64,000 bases of DNA from Opisthocomus hoazin. Lineage: Eukaryota > Chordata > Aves > Opisthocomiformes > Opisthocomidae. The DNA is taken from NCBI RefSeq assembly GCF_030867145.1, contig NC_134415.1, positions 15,540,417-15,604,416 of the forward strand. The letters are read 5' to 3'. Each line of letters opens with the position of its first letter. The first letter of the stretch is position 1. The notes under the pieces were generated by a model that saw nothing but the letters and a program-made list of their open reading frames with translations, was not told where the DNA came from and ran no database searches. The translations under genes were made by a program, and so were the position numbers. Of the stretch, positions 20,201-33,130 are shown in pieces.

Positions 20201-23070
20201 ACATTTTTATTTCCTTGTGGTGTTGCTGAGTGTCTCAATGGTACTGCATTTGGGCAGAGGTGGGAAGACCATTTTCCCAAGCTAGCGACCAGTCTCACAG
20301 AAAGGTCCAACTGGAAGTTAAATCACCGTAGGTCAAAACACATCAACTACTCAAATATATATTTTATTCATTCGTTTACCATACGAGTATTAAGAATCTC
20401 AGTAAATTCTTTTATTGAATTGGGCCAACAAGCATCCTCAAAGTTCCCGTGCTGTTTTGGTCAGACCACTCTGTGTCATAGGTCTGGCTGCTTGGTAAAG
20501 TCGGGCTTAACCGCGCTCAGCCGTGCTGCTGGGTGGGTGGTCTTTGCCATTACCCCTGTGGCCCGTTAAATCTCACCAGGGTTAGGATGTATCAGGAGGT
20601 CTGCAGTGGATGGACTGACAGCCTTTGTTTTCCAAACTGTTGATGCCTTCCATTGTGTTTTGTTTCAGACATTTAAATGAGAAGGGTCCTGAATGTTCTT
20701 TTTTTCCTTTCAGGAAGAAAATGCGTAAACGACAAACAGCTTGTTTATTTTTCCTTTCAGTAAATGTAACTGGGTAAAAATACTTCTTTGCTTCCATCCT
20801 TCTCATCTGAAAGTATTTTAAAAAATGCCTAGCATCTTGATGTCTAAACTACTTTGATATATTTGTTGTCTTTATCCTGTTACTTTGTGAAGTATTTTAT
20901 GTCTGTTTTAAAAACTGCTACTGCTGCAGCCAGAGGTTCATCTTAACATCGTATTGTTAGAGTTTTACACTGTATTTCCATGCTGTATCTCAAAACGAAA
21001 ACAAGCCCCTACCTTGGAGATATTTTACCTTGAGATAGATCTATCTAGTTAACAATTTCTTTTTGTTTTGTTTTGAATCCTCTGCCCCCTGTTCGATGAT
21101 GTTCGGTTCACCCAAAGCACTCCACATTTGTTTTTCTCTCGTCTGTAGAGCAGCGGTGTTTGTGCGTGTCTGCGGGGTGAGCAGCAGGCGACAGAAGTGC
21201 ACAAAATGAAGAGAAAAACCCCTTGGCTTCTAACAGCCCCTGTGTCAGGATTTGCATTCCCAACATTTTACAGGACTTGGCATTTTTTACGTTGACTTTA
21301 TAGCCTTCTCTGGTGCTTAACTTCTGTCACCAGTGACTGGTAAGCAAAGAAGATGCTTCTGAATACTGCATAATAATTTTATAATATGCTGCCAGAAAGA
21401 ATTGTAGTTGGCCTGGCTTCTCCATTTCAGTGCCAGAGTACAACTGTTCAGGTATCAGCAGGTCCATGCTGGCATAAAACAACGGAAATTCAAAAATAGG
21501 CCTCACTGCCTCACTGTTTTTCTATTTCTATTTACTATGACAAAGGACCACTGCTTTATTTGGGCTCATATGCACTTGCTCTGTAATGGGGTTTGATTTA
21601 GAAAAACATCTTTTTTTTCCTGTACTGCAGAGTGCTAAAACAACATCCTTAAGGGTCATCGTACTGCTAATAAGGTATCCTGTCACATTAAAAGATGCAA
21701 AAGTATTTTAGGATAATTTTTAGGTGGCTAATTTAGGAGTGAAGAAAGAGAAAATTAAAATTGAATGATAGGACCATTTCTTGATTACAAAGAATTAGTG
21801 TCTGGAGTAGGGTTGCAAAGAAACTCTTGGTATTTGGGTGTTTAAAAATACACCAAGTTTATTATGCTCACAGTTGCTCATCTAAGTTTCTTAAATTCCT
21901 TTCAGTATTTTTATATATAATATAAACTTTAAAAGAAATCAATAACAAAAAAAATCTGCTGGAGACTTCATTCTCATTTTTAGTGTTTCCTCAGCAGGGG
22001 GCGTTAGAGGTTTGTTAGCTGTGGAAACAAGCACAGTGTCTGTTGGGGTGGTTTCTTTTTTGCATTCTGCGTATTTTTTTTCTCCATCACTGTTTTGAAA
22101 ATAAAACATACCCGATACCCATAAATGAGGTCAGAGCAGTCTTTTCACTGCACACTGCTCTCCAGACATCATAAATTATCATGAGATGCCTTTTTACTAG
22201 GCATTGTACACATACTTGGCAAAATAGCTCTGCTTAGAAGAGGTTTTGATATAGGTGGATAAGTATTATTTTTAAGTCTGAGGATCTGTGGTGTATTTTG
22301 CACATGGCACAGCAGTCAGTTGAAAAAGCGCATGACTAAGAGGGTCAGCAACTGATTTGTCATAACATCATGGTGCCAAACAAAATTCAGCCTGCTAGGG
22401 TACTGGTGCCCTGTGCTTGAGCTGAATTTGGTTTATATCATGTACGTATTGGCTTTATTTAAAAAAACAAAACTTTTTTCTTTCAGCTGAAGCTGCAGTG
22501 ACATCTTTATGATTTCAAACTTCTCCTGATGAGCTCGTCTTTCTATAATACGACAACACACTAGTGCTTATTTCTATGACCTCGTGTAAAGGATTACCGC
22601 AAGCTGTTACCTGCTACTGCATCACATTTTTCCCACTCTTTGGAGTTCCTGGCTGCATCCCCAAACCAGCAATTCCGGCCATGGTTCTACACTCAGCACC
22701 CCCGTTCCTACTTGGGCATCTGACAGCGTGGGCTGATTGTCACTCCCAAACCCAGCGACACTGTGTTCAGCATCAACCCCTGGCTGCTGACTCGAGTTTT
22801 GGGGCTCAGTGATGCCCTGAGGTCCCCGCACGGGCAATCCTTGACCACAGGCAGGGATGGCTGCTGCACCTTTCCCCAGTGCTCAGCAGGTGGCAGCTGA
22901 GGACCAGTTTTCAGCCGAACCAGCCCACAAGCTCCAACACTCCAGCAGCCCATCAAAACGCATCTCCACCCCACTGCTCACGTTGGCCATAAGAGCATAG
23001 AAAACCTGATCGACACCTGCAGTGGGCTTCTGCACCTCAGAAACTTGTACCACAATGTGTGGGGCTTGCC
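17284..23070. other. Gene-poor tract, no recognised gene
   Basis: Non-coding by inspection: only short open frames and no recognised protein family or repeat. One exon-like segment on the minus strand at 17786-17869 is listed separately. A short (AT)n run lies outside it near 16455-16467. Confidence 0.5.
17786..17869 (-). other. Exon-like segment with strong splice sites, probably non-coding
   Basis: 84 bases between a long pyrimidine tract ending CATCTGTCTCCACAG and a GTGAGTAA donor. One frame is open across it (reading PGRWTSCSISQWKT...), but it resembles no family I know and there are no recognised partner exons. It could be an lncRNA exon or chance. Confidence 0.25.
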
Positions 23071-23207
23071 CAGTGCATCTTGGCCAGGTTGGATGGAGCT
23101 CTGAGCAACCTGGTCTAGTGGAAGATGTCCCTGCTCATGGCAGGGGGGTTGAAACCAGATGATCTTTAAGGTCCCTTCCAACCCTTACCATTCTATGATT
23201 CTATGAT
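23071..23207 (+). mobile_element. CR1 LINE 3'-end fragment
   Basis: About 137 bp in sense: the last CR1 segment (CCAGGTTGGATGGAGCTC, GATGTCCCTGCTCATGG, GGTCCCTTCCAACCC) and a tail of two ATTCTATG-type repeats (CATTCTATGATTCTATGATC). It has no coding capacity. Confidence 0.92.
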
Positions 23208-26200
23208 CTTACACAGTATGGACTTGGCACTTCCCCGATGTGCGGTGTGTAGGCAGGATGGCTGCCCAACATGCATGCTGTGGGCCTCTCTGTGTGCTGC
23301 TGCTGAGCCATCTGCAGCTCCAGGGCTGCCAGGTCACCAGCAGCACGGCTGCTGCTCCACTCAACTAGAGTAGAAAAATGTATAAAAACCCCCAGATTTT
23401 GTCTTGACAGAATTTATAACATGACTAAGAGAACATGCTCAGAGAGATGAAGGGTGCTCCCACTGTGAGGTACAGAAGTACTGCTGTCTCCATCTTAGCA
23501 GAGAGGGAATGAGACGCAGAAAACCAGAGTGAGTGGCTGACAGTCGTGGAGACGGGGCCCACAGACAGATACATCTGGCCCTGGATAGTGGCCTTGGCCT
23601 TTGAACATGGGGCAAAGCCTGCTCTGAAGCTCTCCGAGGCCAAGGACAAGAGCACGGTGGCAGGGTCTGTCCATACAATGAGAACAAAGAGCGCAGCATT
23701 GGAATGGTTCCAGATGTTCACTTGCACTCAGCAGCTCTTCTGACCTGAAAGCATGGCTCTGCAGGAGAAGTATTGCTACAGGGAAGCACCTCTGACAAGT
23801 AGTTGTGAATTAGGGTACACACTCAAAAAATACCATTTCTGCACTGGTTGCCTGTCGTCTCCTGAAAGCACCTAGAACATTTTGGGTTTTTTTCAATAGG
23901 CCTAGTATTAGAGGAGGTCTTTCTCCATGTTAAGTAACATTATTAGATTTTGCACAAAATAGATACCCTTATGCAATCCCCAAGATTTTTCCCCCATGCT
24001 TAGAAGGCAGGATGCTGCATCGCCAAAGTGCCTGCCTGTTTGACACACACGCCAAGCGTGGGGACTGCGATGATTTTTAAGGATATTTGTGTCTCACTCA
24101 GGCCAGAATGACACAAAATACCGAAACTTTGATGCTAAAAGTCTGGAAGAGTTAGTGGAAATGGTCAACGCAGCTTTGACCACTGAGACTGTGTCACAGG
24201 ACTGACCAGGAATTACCTGCCTCAGGCCGTACTTGCGACCCTCATTTTACTTTGCTTTTTCATGCCCAACCAGCTCCTCTCTCTTGTTTCTTCCACTTTT
24301 CAGGATGTGTTTGTTAAGCTCCCTTGGGCAAGCAGTCTTACTACAAGGTTCTACAGTGCCTAGCATACAATAAGCCCGGGAGGTTGGCTAGCGCATCACG
24401 CCCAAAGCAAGCACAGCGAGTTTTAATGAATACTACCTTTTCGTTACGGAATGAAAAGTAGAACTCCCAAAAGCTTCAATGCTTTTCCTTGCACCAAACC
24501 CAGCAAATTTAGATGGTAAAAAGGCCAAAACCTAACATGTCTGCAGATTTCCACGGGTCATACCAGAGAAATAACTGGTATTTGTCTTGTTCGTACATGC
24601 TTGCTCTTTGCTCAGACTCCAGTCATGCTTTCACTGGGGTGGATAGAGAAGTCTGTTAAGAGCAAAGCGTGTATGACTAAGGTAAGTGGTGGAAAAGTCT
24701 GGCCTCCTGCTTGTGAAGTAACTGCTATCACATGTCCTTGACAAACATTTTAGCTAATGTCTGTTACCTCACTGCAGCGAAGAAAACCAGGGGTGATGTC
24801 CTCTCCTACAGATCAAAGTCTGTGGGAATTCCCTTTGAGCAAAAGCAGCAGCTGTTACCTGCGAGAAGCTGAGGGATCATGTTTACCTGGAATTTCCCAA
24901 GACAAAACCCATAGCTGCTGGCAGGTATTTGTCAGCATGCGGCAGTCTGGCGTGCAGAAAATGAACACGGTCTGTAGAGTAGCGAGTGCTTTAACCTGAA
25001 CACTGCTGGGAGGAAAATAGAGAAACCCTGGGCAATGACACCCCAGGATCTCTGCAGATGAGCACAAGGCAAGTGGGAATTACGCCAATATCAGGAAACA
25101 GGTATACACAAATAACTCAAGTACTTTCTCAGGACACCCTACATGTTAAATCCAGAATTAATTCCTACAGGATGTTGTGACTGCCAAAGTATAAATGGCT
25201 TCAGAGAGATTAAACCAATTTGTGGAGGGTGCATCCAAATGAATATGCTGAACAGAATGGTCTGGATACATCTTATGCCTCTGGAAGTGTCTACCACACC
25301 GATGCCCGGCAGTGAAAACTGCTTATCAAGAAAAGGAGCACTGCAGAAAATGCCTCCCTTCCTATCCTTCTCCTCAGTCCTCTACCACTTGCCAGCCCTG
25401 CAGACAGCACACTAGACTGGCAACCTTCTGGGCTGGCTCTGACAGATGTTCTCATAGAACATTTTTCTCCCCAGAATCTCAAGAAAATATCCCCAGAATT
25501 AAGGTAAAATTGATACAATTTGCATGTTGCTTGCATCTTTCATTTAGAAAAGCTTATGATACGAGGCTTCTTACACCTTGCAAACAAATACCTCAGAAAA
25601 CCAGGCAAAGTGTGGAGGTATTTCAGATACAATCACTGTGCCCACTGGCACCTACTACCTCCATTATCTCCCAGCTTCCAGCTGACATCTGGAGGAAAGT
25701 GTTTTCAAATACACTTTCAGGACCTGCCTAGTTCACCCAGCACATGAAATCTCCAAAATAGTTATTTAAAATATCCCATGGAACTATGCGGCCCAAAGAA
25801 AATACCTGAGATGAGTCATAAGGAAAGAAACATCTCACCCCTACCTTACTACAAAACTGTAATGCACATCCGTAATTGAGAACAAAATATAGCCCTCTAC
25901 TTCTCTGTGTGCGGGGATGCTTCCTCCATCCAGTACTCACTGAGACATTACCGACATTCATTATGTTTAGTACACAAGGTACTGCTGGTGATCACGCTCA
26001 TTTTTAATATTGCTTTAAAAAAAAATTTCTATAAGCAAATACTAAACCTTTACCTCTTTAAATGCGACATTACTGGATTTTACAGCTTTTGATAAGAAAG
26101 CTATGCACTGCACATAAAACCATCTCTTGCAAAGCGGGGAGCCCCTGTGAGCCGTTGGTCTGCTCTCAGGTTACCGAGCAGAGCCTGGGTGACTTGTGTA

Positions 26201-28964
26201 TGTGATAAGCACAAGCACAGGCAACTGCAGAGGCTCCACCCCCCTTCATTGGTATAGTTCTGATCATGTCTGCATATATTTTAAACACTCACACAGACCT
26301 TTTTGCCCCTCCCATTCTCCTCCAGTGCCTCCAAATATTTTTCCACAGAGGTTTTCCAATAGCTTCTTCCTATATAGGCTAGCCAGCTTTCCAGAGTTCT
26401 GTATTTCTTAGGGCTAAATTGTATCACAAGTTTTCTGTATCAATCCTTCAGAAAAAATGCAGAAACTAACAAAAAATGGCACTTGTGAATTAGACTGGTC
26501 ATTGTAATACCAGCTGATCATATAGTAAGCAATCCTTCATCGTAATGAGCAGCACTAGCTGTATTGCTACATAACATATTAAGCATAAACCACAAACAGA
26601 TAATATCATTTGGATGAACAAACAGAATAGCTACTCTTTCTAGCATCAAGTATCAGCAGGTGTGTTTGTCAGTCTCTGTTTGGTGTGAGACCACGTGCCA
26701 GAAGTTCTCTGGAAATATTTACACTTTCACATTTACTCTATTTTTCTTTATTTCATTGCTGTAACCATCTCCAAATTAGTTTCCACAGACCCCTGTCAGA
26801 GCTTACTAGTCCGATTTTGTGTTACTTGAGACACAGTGATTCAGCAGTAATGGCTTGAAAAGCTTGCTTTGCATACACAGAAGTCAGTTTCTTGCTGCTG
26901 CCAGGCTAAACAAACCATGGCCTCTTTCCAGAAAAAAAAGAAAAGAATTCCTTATTTGAACCCAAATGTTGTTGTAAGTTTATCTTAATGAGGTAGTTAC
27001 AGTCTTCAGCACTCATTTTTTAATTATTTGGAGGAATCCTCTCGGACCCAGTGAAATGGCACGGTAGGATATTAATCTGGGCTAGAAAAATCCAATTATC
27101 AAAAACAAGCTGGCAGCATTTCTAAACAACTTCCATTACAGTCTGCAGGATCCCAGTTTTAATTAAAACAGACAAAGCTCTGGTGTTCTGGGTACAAAGA
27201 AGGACTCCAAACTTTCCAGTCTGGTTTGGGCTCAGCTGCCAGTTCTGTCTTCCTTTGGCTTTATCTATATTCAAAGTCATACCAATTTAACTCCCAAACA
27301 GTTTTTAATCACAATTAATGAAATAGATGCTAACTGCTGCAGAAATGCACTTAATTCGATTTAAATAAGGTTTATATGAGCCTAGTTAATTGAGCTTATC
27401 GCCACCTTCAACTGGTATATATAACATTTAAAACTGAATAAAGAGTGTCTTCAGATTGTATGGCAAAATTTAAATTATGCAGTCAACCATCATAATTTTG
27501 AAGGTAAGTGTTACCTACATTAGGATATTCAGTTTTGGGAGAGAGCTTAGGCAGCCACAATCCACATGAAAAGACCCAAAGGACAACTCCACAAATCCCC
27601 AGCCTGGGGCTGGGGAACGTCGGGGCATAGGTTTGCCCTGAGAGCCGTTGCTTGTCCTGTGGAACCACAGCTGGGCAGGACTCCAATGTGCTGTCAGTGT
27701 ACTCAGGAGGACGTTTCAGTGAATGACAAATAAATGAGCTGTATTCTGTATTAAAAGGACTGGATAAAATATTATATGAAACAGGTGGGTGTGCCATGAT
27801 AGCCTAGCTGCAAAGACAGTTGTTTTCAAAAGCTGACAGGTATTTCTGTTTTATACACTAGAAATAAAAATGAAGATATGTGCACTTTCAATTATAGCCG
27901 GACCTAAGGAGATATGGTCCCTACCCAAAGGAGAGGAGTTCTAAACAAACAAATTGCATGAGGCAAAATTCAGTGATTTACGAAAGAATGCTCTTAAGTG
28001 ATGAACTGGCCCTACTGGTGACAGGATATTGGCAGGATATTCTGATGGATACCTTCTTCTGCTAAAATAGCAAAATAACTTCCTTATCCCGGATACAAGA
28101 AAATCCCGTATTTTGAGATCTTAAACTAAATGGCTTGTTCTCTCACGACATGTTAATAATTTATCATGCAACTCCGTTAAACAGATCCAGCTACAAGAGA
28201 AGAGAGACCTTTTTAATAAAGATGTCTATTTAAAAAGTCAATCCCAAATGTTTTCACCTGTATTTGGAACTCCCCCTTACCAGCATCTCTGCACACTCCT
28301 TTAAATAATCCATTGTCTTTGTAGCCAAGACACTTTTTGTTATTTTAAGGATCCAGCAGATAGGACAGATACATCTCTGCAACTTATTAAACCAGCAGAT
28401 AGTTGTGGTGAAAGAAGCTACACAAATGAACAGCAGAGGCATTGCATTTAACGAATTCAGTGTGTCTGGAGACTGCACAACCACTCACAGCAGCTCGCAG
28501 TTCTACCCCTCCGTATCGCAGGTCACAGATGAAGCAGCTCCTGTTTTATTTTGGGGCTCTGATTGCCCGATTACCCACATTGTGTGTGTTTTCATTTGCT
28601 GCTGGGCATCCGACTAGGACAAAACAGCTAGTTCCATTGATAACAAAGCCCAAACATCCAAGAGGAGGGTGGCCCGAGCTCTATGTCCCAAGATGGGCTT
28701 CAGATTTATAGGACTCTGAATTCCTCCACAGTAACTGAAAGCTGCATTTACCATTCGTCTTTCTTGGCAGTATTAAACTTTGGCTTGCTTGGGAAGTGCA
28801 AATGTCGCTGGTGAGTTCTGAGCTGGTGCCAGCTGGAATAGCCCCACTGAAGACAAGGAAGCTCTGCTGGTGTATGTTGGCTGAGCATCTGACCAAGCTT
28901 CCATGGTAGGGATGTCTCTTCAAGTTCATAGGATCCCCAGATGGAGAAGAGAAATTGTGTTTCA
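23208..28964. other. Gene-poor tract, no recognised gene
   Basis: No gene, RNA gene or family-level repeat that I can name. The right part (about 26,990-27,480) is AT-rich, free of repeats and dense in TAATTA-like motifs, and could be a conserved non-coding element. Confidence 0.5.
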
Positions 28965-29158
28965 TCCCTCCCTCCCTCCCTCCCTCCCTCCCTCCCTCCC
29001 TCCCTTCCTTCCTTCCTTCCTTCCTTCCTTCCTTCCTTCCTTCCTTCCTTCCTTCCTTCCTTCCTTCCTTCCTTCCTTCCTTCCTTCCTTCCTTCCTTCC
29101 TTCCTTCCTTCTTTCCTTCCTTCCTTTCTTCCTTCCTTCCTTCCTCCCGCTTTCCTTC
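28965..29158 (+). repeat. Compound microsatellite (CCCT)n-(CCTT)n
   Basis: About ten CCCT units (28965-29004) pass without a break into about 26-27 CCTT units (to about 29110), then an imperfect CCTT/CTTT tail to about 29158. The minus strand is a GGGA/GGAA repeat. All six frames look open here only because of the repeat. Confidence 0.97.
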
Positions 29159-32096
29159 TCCTCACAACTGATCATTTGGGTGTTTTCTGACTTTGGCAAT
29201 GGCACTGCGGAAATTACCATTGCAAATCAGTCTCCTAAGTCCACTCCCCTTTCCCGACAGCTGTCAATGCCAGGTGTTTCAGAGGACAACGCAAGAGACG
29301 CGCTCCACAGTTCCCACCACGCTGGAGAGCACTCAGCTGTGAAGGCAGTGAAGTCAGAGGACACGGACCCCTTATACACAGATTATTTCAGCTTTCTGTA
29401 ACACTCTTTTTCTTTATGTAAGTACCTGATTTGATTTTGGATTTTACTAATTCTCTGTTAATTCTGTTCTTAGAGTTCTTTACCAAACTAAGTTGCAGTT
29501 TATTATTTCCTGTACATACGCACTGTGAAAGTAATGATCAAATGAATATATTTAAATACGTTCATGTCATTATTCTTTTAGGAAAAGATGCTGACCTGAT
29601 CTCCAAATCATACTCAGCTATATGTATCTGTACTATTTCGCCTTGAATATACCTCCTCTTCAAACTCTAAGTAATATTGTCATCTCTACTTTTACTTCAG
29701 ATGAAAGGCTCGTAGATTTCCTTGCTATTTTAATTATTCTTTTTTTCCATCTGTCTTACATTTGAGTTGAAATTTTCATTATTGAACTCCCTATGCCCAG
29801 TCCTCTTTCTTGATTTTTCCTAGTTCTATTTTTGAAAAGTCCTGGAAAAAAAAGTGTCTGAAATTCCTAATTACATGAATATTAGATAATGCAAAGACTG
29901 TTACACACTGAGGTGATGCACCTAGCTTGGAGAAGTTCGCATTTTCTGAGAATACACTTTGAAGTGGCTAAGTTTCGTGGGACAATTGAAAGAACTTAAT
30001 TACATTGGAGGACAATACCATGTTGCCACCCTTACTACCATATTTAATAGCACAAAACTCTTTAATAGTTTTTATCTTAGAAATTATTGAAGTGTTGCAT
30101 CACTTGCAGATCTGAGCAATTTTTCAAATGTCTTGTTTATAAAAAAATGCAATCTCAAGTCTAACAGTTTGGAGAAGATTCGAGAATACTCATTACACCT
30201 GGGAAATATTTCGGAAAAATTGTTTTCCGAAGAAAACTCTGAAGCTGAATTTGGCTAAATTATCTTTAAGTAGTAAGAGGTGTTGAAGAAACGTATTTCA
30301 TTCACTGGGAAGGCAATTGTGCTTTTATTTCTCCAGCCCAGCCAAAGAATTTAGAAACCAGTCATTCACACATTTCTAGTCTCTTTTCTCCAGTCTAGTA
30401 AACCCTTCATTTAAGAATAACTACATTAAGACAACCAAAAGCAAGTGAGTAGTTCCTAGGCTATGGACTGCAGACGGTTCAGGAGGACATGGAAAGTGGT
30501 CCCCATCTTGTGCTTTTCAATAAAAGTGTGCTGGCAAAGTGGTATCTCTCTTTTACTCCCACAACATTTTTGCGGGGTGACAGTGGCCATTAATCCAAAT
30601 AATCCTTGAGAAGTGCTGCGTCCCCCAAAAGTGCCCATTTCGCCAAAGGGAGAAGTTTTTACCCCAGCTTTATCACTAGGGTGCTCCTTGCTCTCCTCAG
30701 GCTTGCGTGACTTTCCCAAAAATGGGAAAGCTCACCATGAGGATAATGAAGGATCACCGTGCCCACTTGAAGAGTTAGACTGAGTATTCTCCTGGGAAAG
30801 GGACAACCTGCATTTGAACCTTTTCATCCTAGGAAGGCAGTACTATTTTTCACTGTTTTAATGATGATGAGGATGATTACTATTACTATTATTACCATTA
30901 TTTCATTCACATGGTATCCACGCTTAGCTCTGCTGCAAGGGAAAGACCCACCAGAGGGGCACCAAGGCAGAAGAGCCAAGGTCTCTCCCCCCATCTCCCT
31001 GCCCCTCGTGGTCGCCTGCTCCCCAGGGCGGGCACATCACAGGGACACGAACAGTGCCTGCTGCTGAGCTGGCACCCAGATTTCAGGGAAGCCCAATACC
31101 TTCCCTCCGCAGGGGCTTTGTTTTAGAGGCAGGGCTGAGGTTTCCTCAGCTGCAGGCACACAGATGATAAGGCTGGTTAATGCGCAGGCTGTATATTTAA
31201 TTTCCCATGGGAGTGTTGCTGCTGAGGGAGCATTGTACAGGCAGATATGACAGAGCTATTGCCAAGGCTTATTTCATTTAATTGCACTGCCTCATTACCG
31301 ACAAACATCCATTCCAGTTCATGAAAGGTGTAGGCTATTTTATAGAGTGCCTTATGGCTCCCGTTTATGTTCTCCTGAGTTTGATCTTGCTAGGTGTGTG
31401 AGCTAGATGCCATCAGATACCAACAAATGCTTATTGTACATAATGAAGAAGGAAGGCCAAGCAGGAGGTGGGAAATTTCTGACACAGGTCCTTAGCTGAA
31501 ACATGAACAAAACAGGAAAACTAAAACAGTAGCGTATGAAAGGTATGTCTAGATGCCTTATACATAGATGTATATACACACACGCATCTATATATGGACA
31601 GATTCAATAGTTAAACATCATTTATTTTTACAACTGGCTACATCAAAGCTGGGTTTTGTTAAAACACTTCAGCTTTGGGAGGCTGCTGGGTGCTGACAGT
31701 GGTCTTTTTCTTCATCAAGTTCTTCTTCTCATAGAGTGATAGTGCCACCAAGTGAAACTTAAAAATTAAGAATAAGAGAACTCTTCCAAGGAGCACGATG
31801 TCATGGCTCTTACTGCATAGTCCCCAGTAGGGAACAGTAATGATGAACTATCTACTGTCATGCTGGTTTATCACCATTGAAGTATGGTTACGTAGTTAGC
31901 TGTGTCACTGTTCAAATCTATTTTGGACTAAAATGTGTACCTGTAATTTTGAACTCACTTTATTCTTCCCTACGGGCCTTGTGGGGCAATCAGAGTCCCA
32001 GGTTTGAGAGTATCAGCCTCTCCCAAGTCACACTCCGACACTGTGCTTGTGCTCCCAAGACCGCAGTAGTGCCGAACTGACCAAAGCTCCTAAGGA
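29159..32096. other. Gene-poor tract, no recognised gene
   Basis: No gene recognised. It includes a short TGA/ATT-type simple repeat at about 30862-30900 and a repeat-free block at about 31,150-31,450 that may be conserved non-coding DNA. Confidence 0.5.
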
Positions 32097-32184
32097 TCGT
32101 AGAATAGTTTGGGTTGGAAGGGACCTTTAGATGTCATCTAGCCCAACTCTCCTGCAGGGAGCAGGGACATCTTGCACTAGATCA
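32097..32184 (-). mobile_element. CR1 LINE 3'-end fragment, very short
   Basis: Reverse complement of a CR1 3' end (GTAGAATAGTTTGGGTTGGA, then GACCTTTAGATGTCATCTAG and GCAGGGACATCTTGCAC). The match stops abruptly at CACTAGATCA (32184), where unrelated sequence begins. Confidence 0.88.
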
Positions 32185-33130
32185 ACTGGATTTACTAAAG
32201 TGTTATTAAAAGCAGGAGACTGCAGCACTAGTAGCAATGCTGTAGGTCTCCCTAGCAAATCGCCTGTGCGAGCATATGGTGAGCTAACGACGTAGCCCAT
32301 GTGTTTTAACGCTGTTAGCGGAGGCGAGCACTGGGGCAGTAATCTGGGGAATAGGGTTAAGCTGAAAGAGGAGAGGGTAAAAGGTTTCGTACAAGAAGTC
32401 GGGATTTCAAGAGAGTGGTGTGTCACATGAACCTTACTAAAAGCAATATGTGACCAGGTTTTGGAATATATACAGCAAGGAATGTTAAAACTAGCTGAAA
32501 GCGGTGAGGCAGAAGGTTTTACAGAGCCAGCAGGACAGAACCCAGCAAGGCTGGAAGAGCGAGGAGGAAGCAGCGAGTGGGCAGGGGCCAGCACTGCCCA
32601 CAGCCACGCACAGGTGCCACCGAGCTGCACCCTGCCTGGGCACACACACCCGCGGCCGCTGGCCAGGGAACACCACTACGTCGGGAAGAGCCTGGGAAGA
32701 ACCTGGGAAAGCAAGCAACCGATTCGGATCAGCTATCCGAGAAGAGGGAACCAGTGGGGCCTCACTGGCATTGGTGAGCATGTCTGAAACTGGGGAGAGG
32801 AGGTGACAAGGAAGCCTCCTGAGCTACAAAGTCCCCTGGAGCTCTTCCACCACAGCTGATTCCCGCTCGCCTGCCTGGGAAAGCCCTGGGCCCTGTGACA
32901 CTGCTCCTTCTGCCCTGGGGCAGAGAAGGGGAAAGCTGTTTCCATGTTCGGACATCGGACCTGGACTGTAAGACAGAGTCCCAGCCGCTGTGTCCCTAGC
33001 ATGGAAATGTGAGAAGAACCTCTGCTTCCAGCAGGTTTTGCTCAATGCACAGAGGAGCTCTGCAATTCCTGGCACTGCCCTTTTGCAGATGTTTCACAGC
33101 ACATATCTAACGCCCCAGCACCTCATGGAC
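32185..33130 (+). mobile_element. Possible LTR-like interspersed repeat (unproven)
   Basis: A sequence of distinct, GC-richer composition starts exactly where the CR1 match breaks off (GGATTTACTAAAGTGTTATT) and runs to about 33,100. Its texture (AGCAAATCGCCTGTGCGAGC, GTCACATGAACCTTACTAA, AAGTCCCCTGGAGCTCTTCC) looks like a retroviral LTR or other interspersed element, but I cannot name the family or its ends. No retroviral genes are visible. Confidence 0.3.

Noticed and set aside
28681..29401. Open frames encoding Lys/Gly/Arg or Ser/Phe/Pro repeats
   Set aside because: They are made by the CCCT/CCTT microsatellite, whose 4-bp unit leaves frames without stops.
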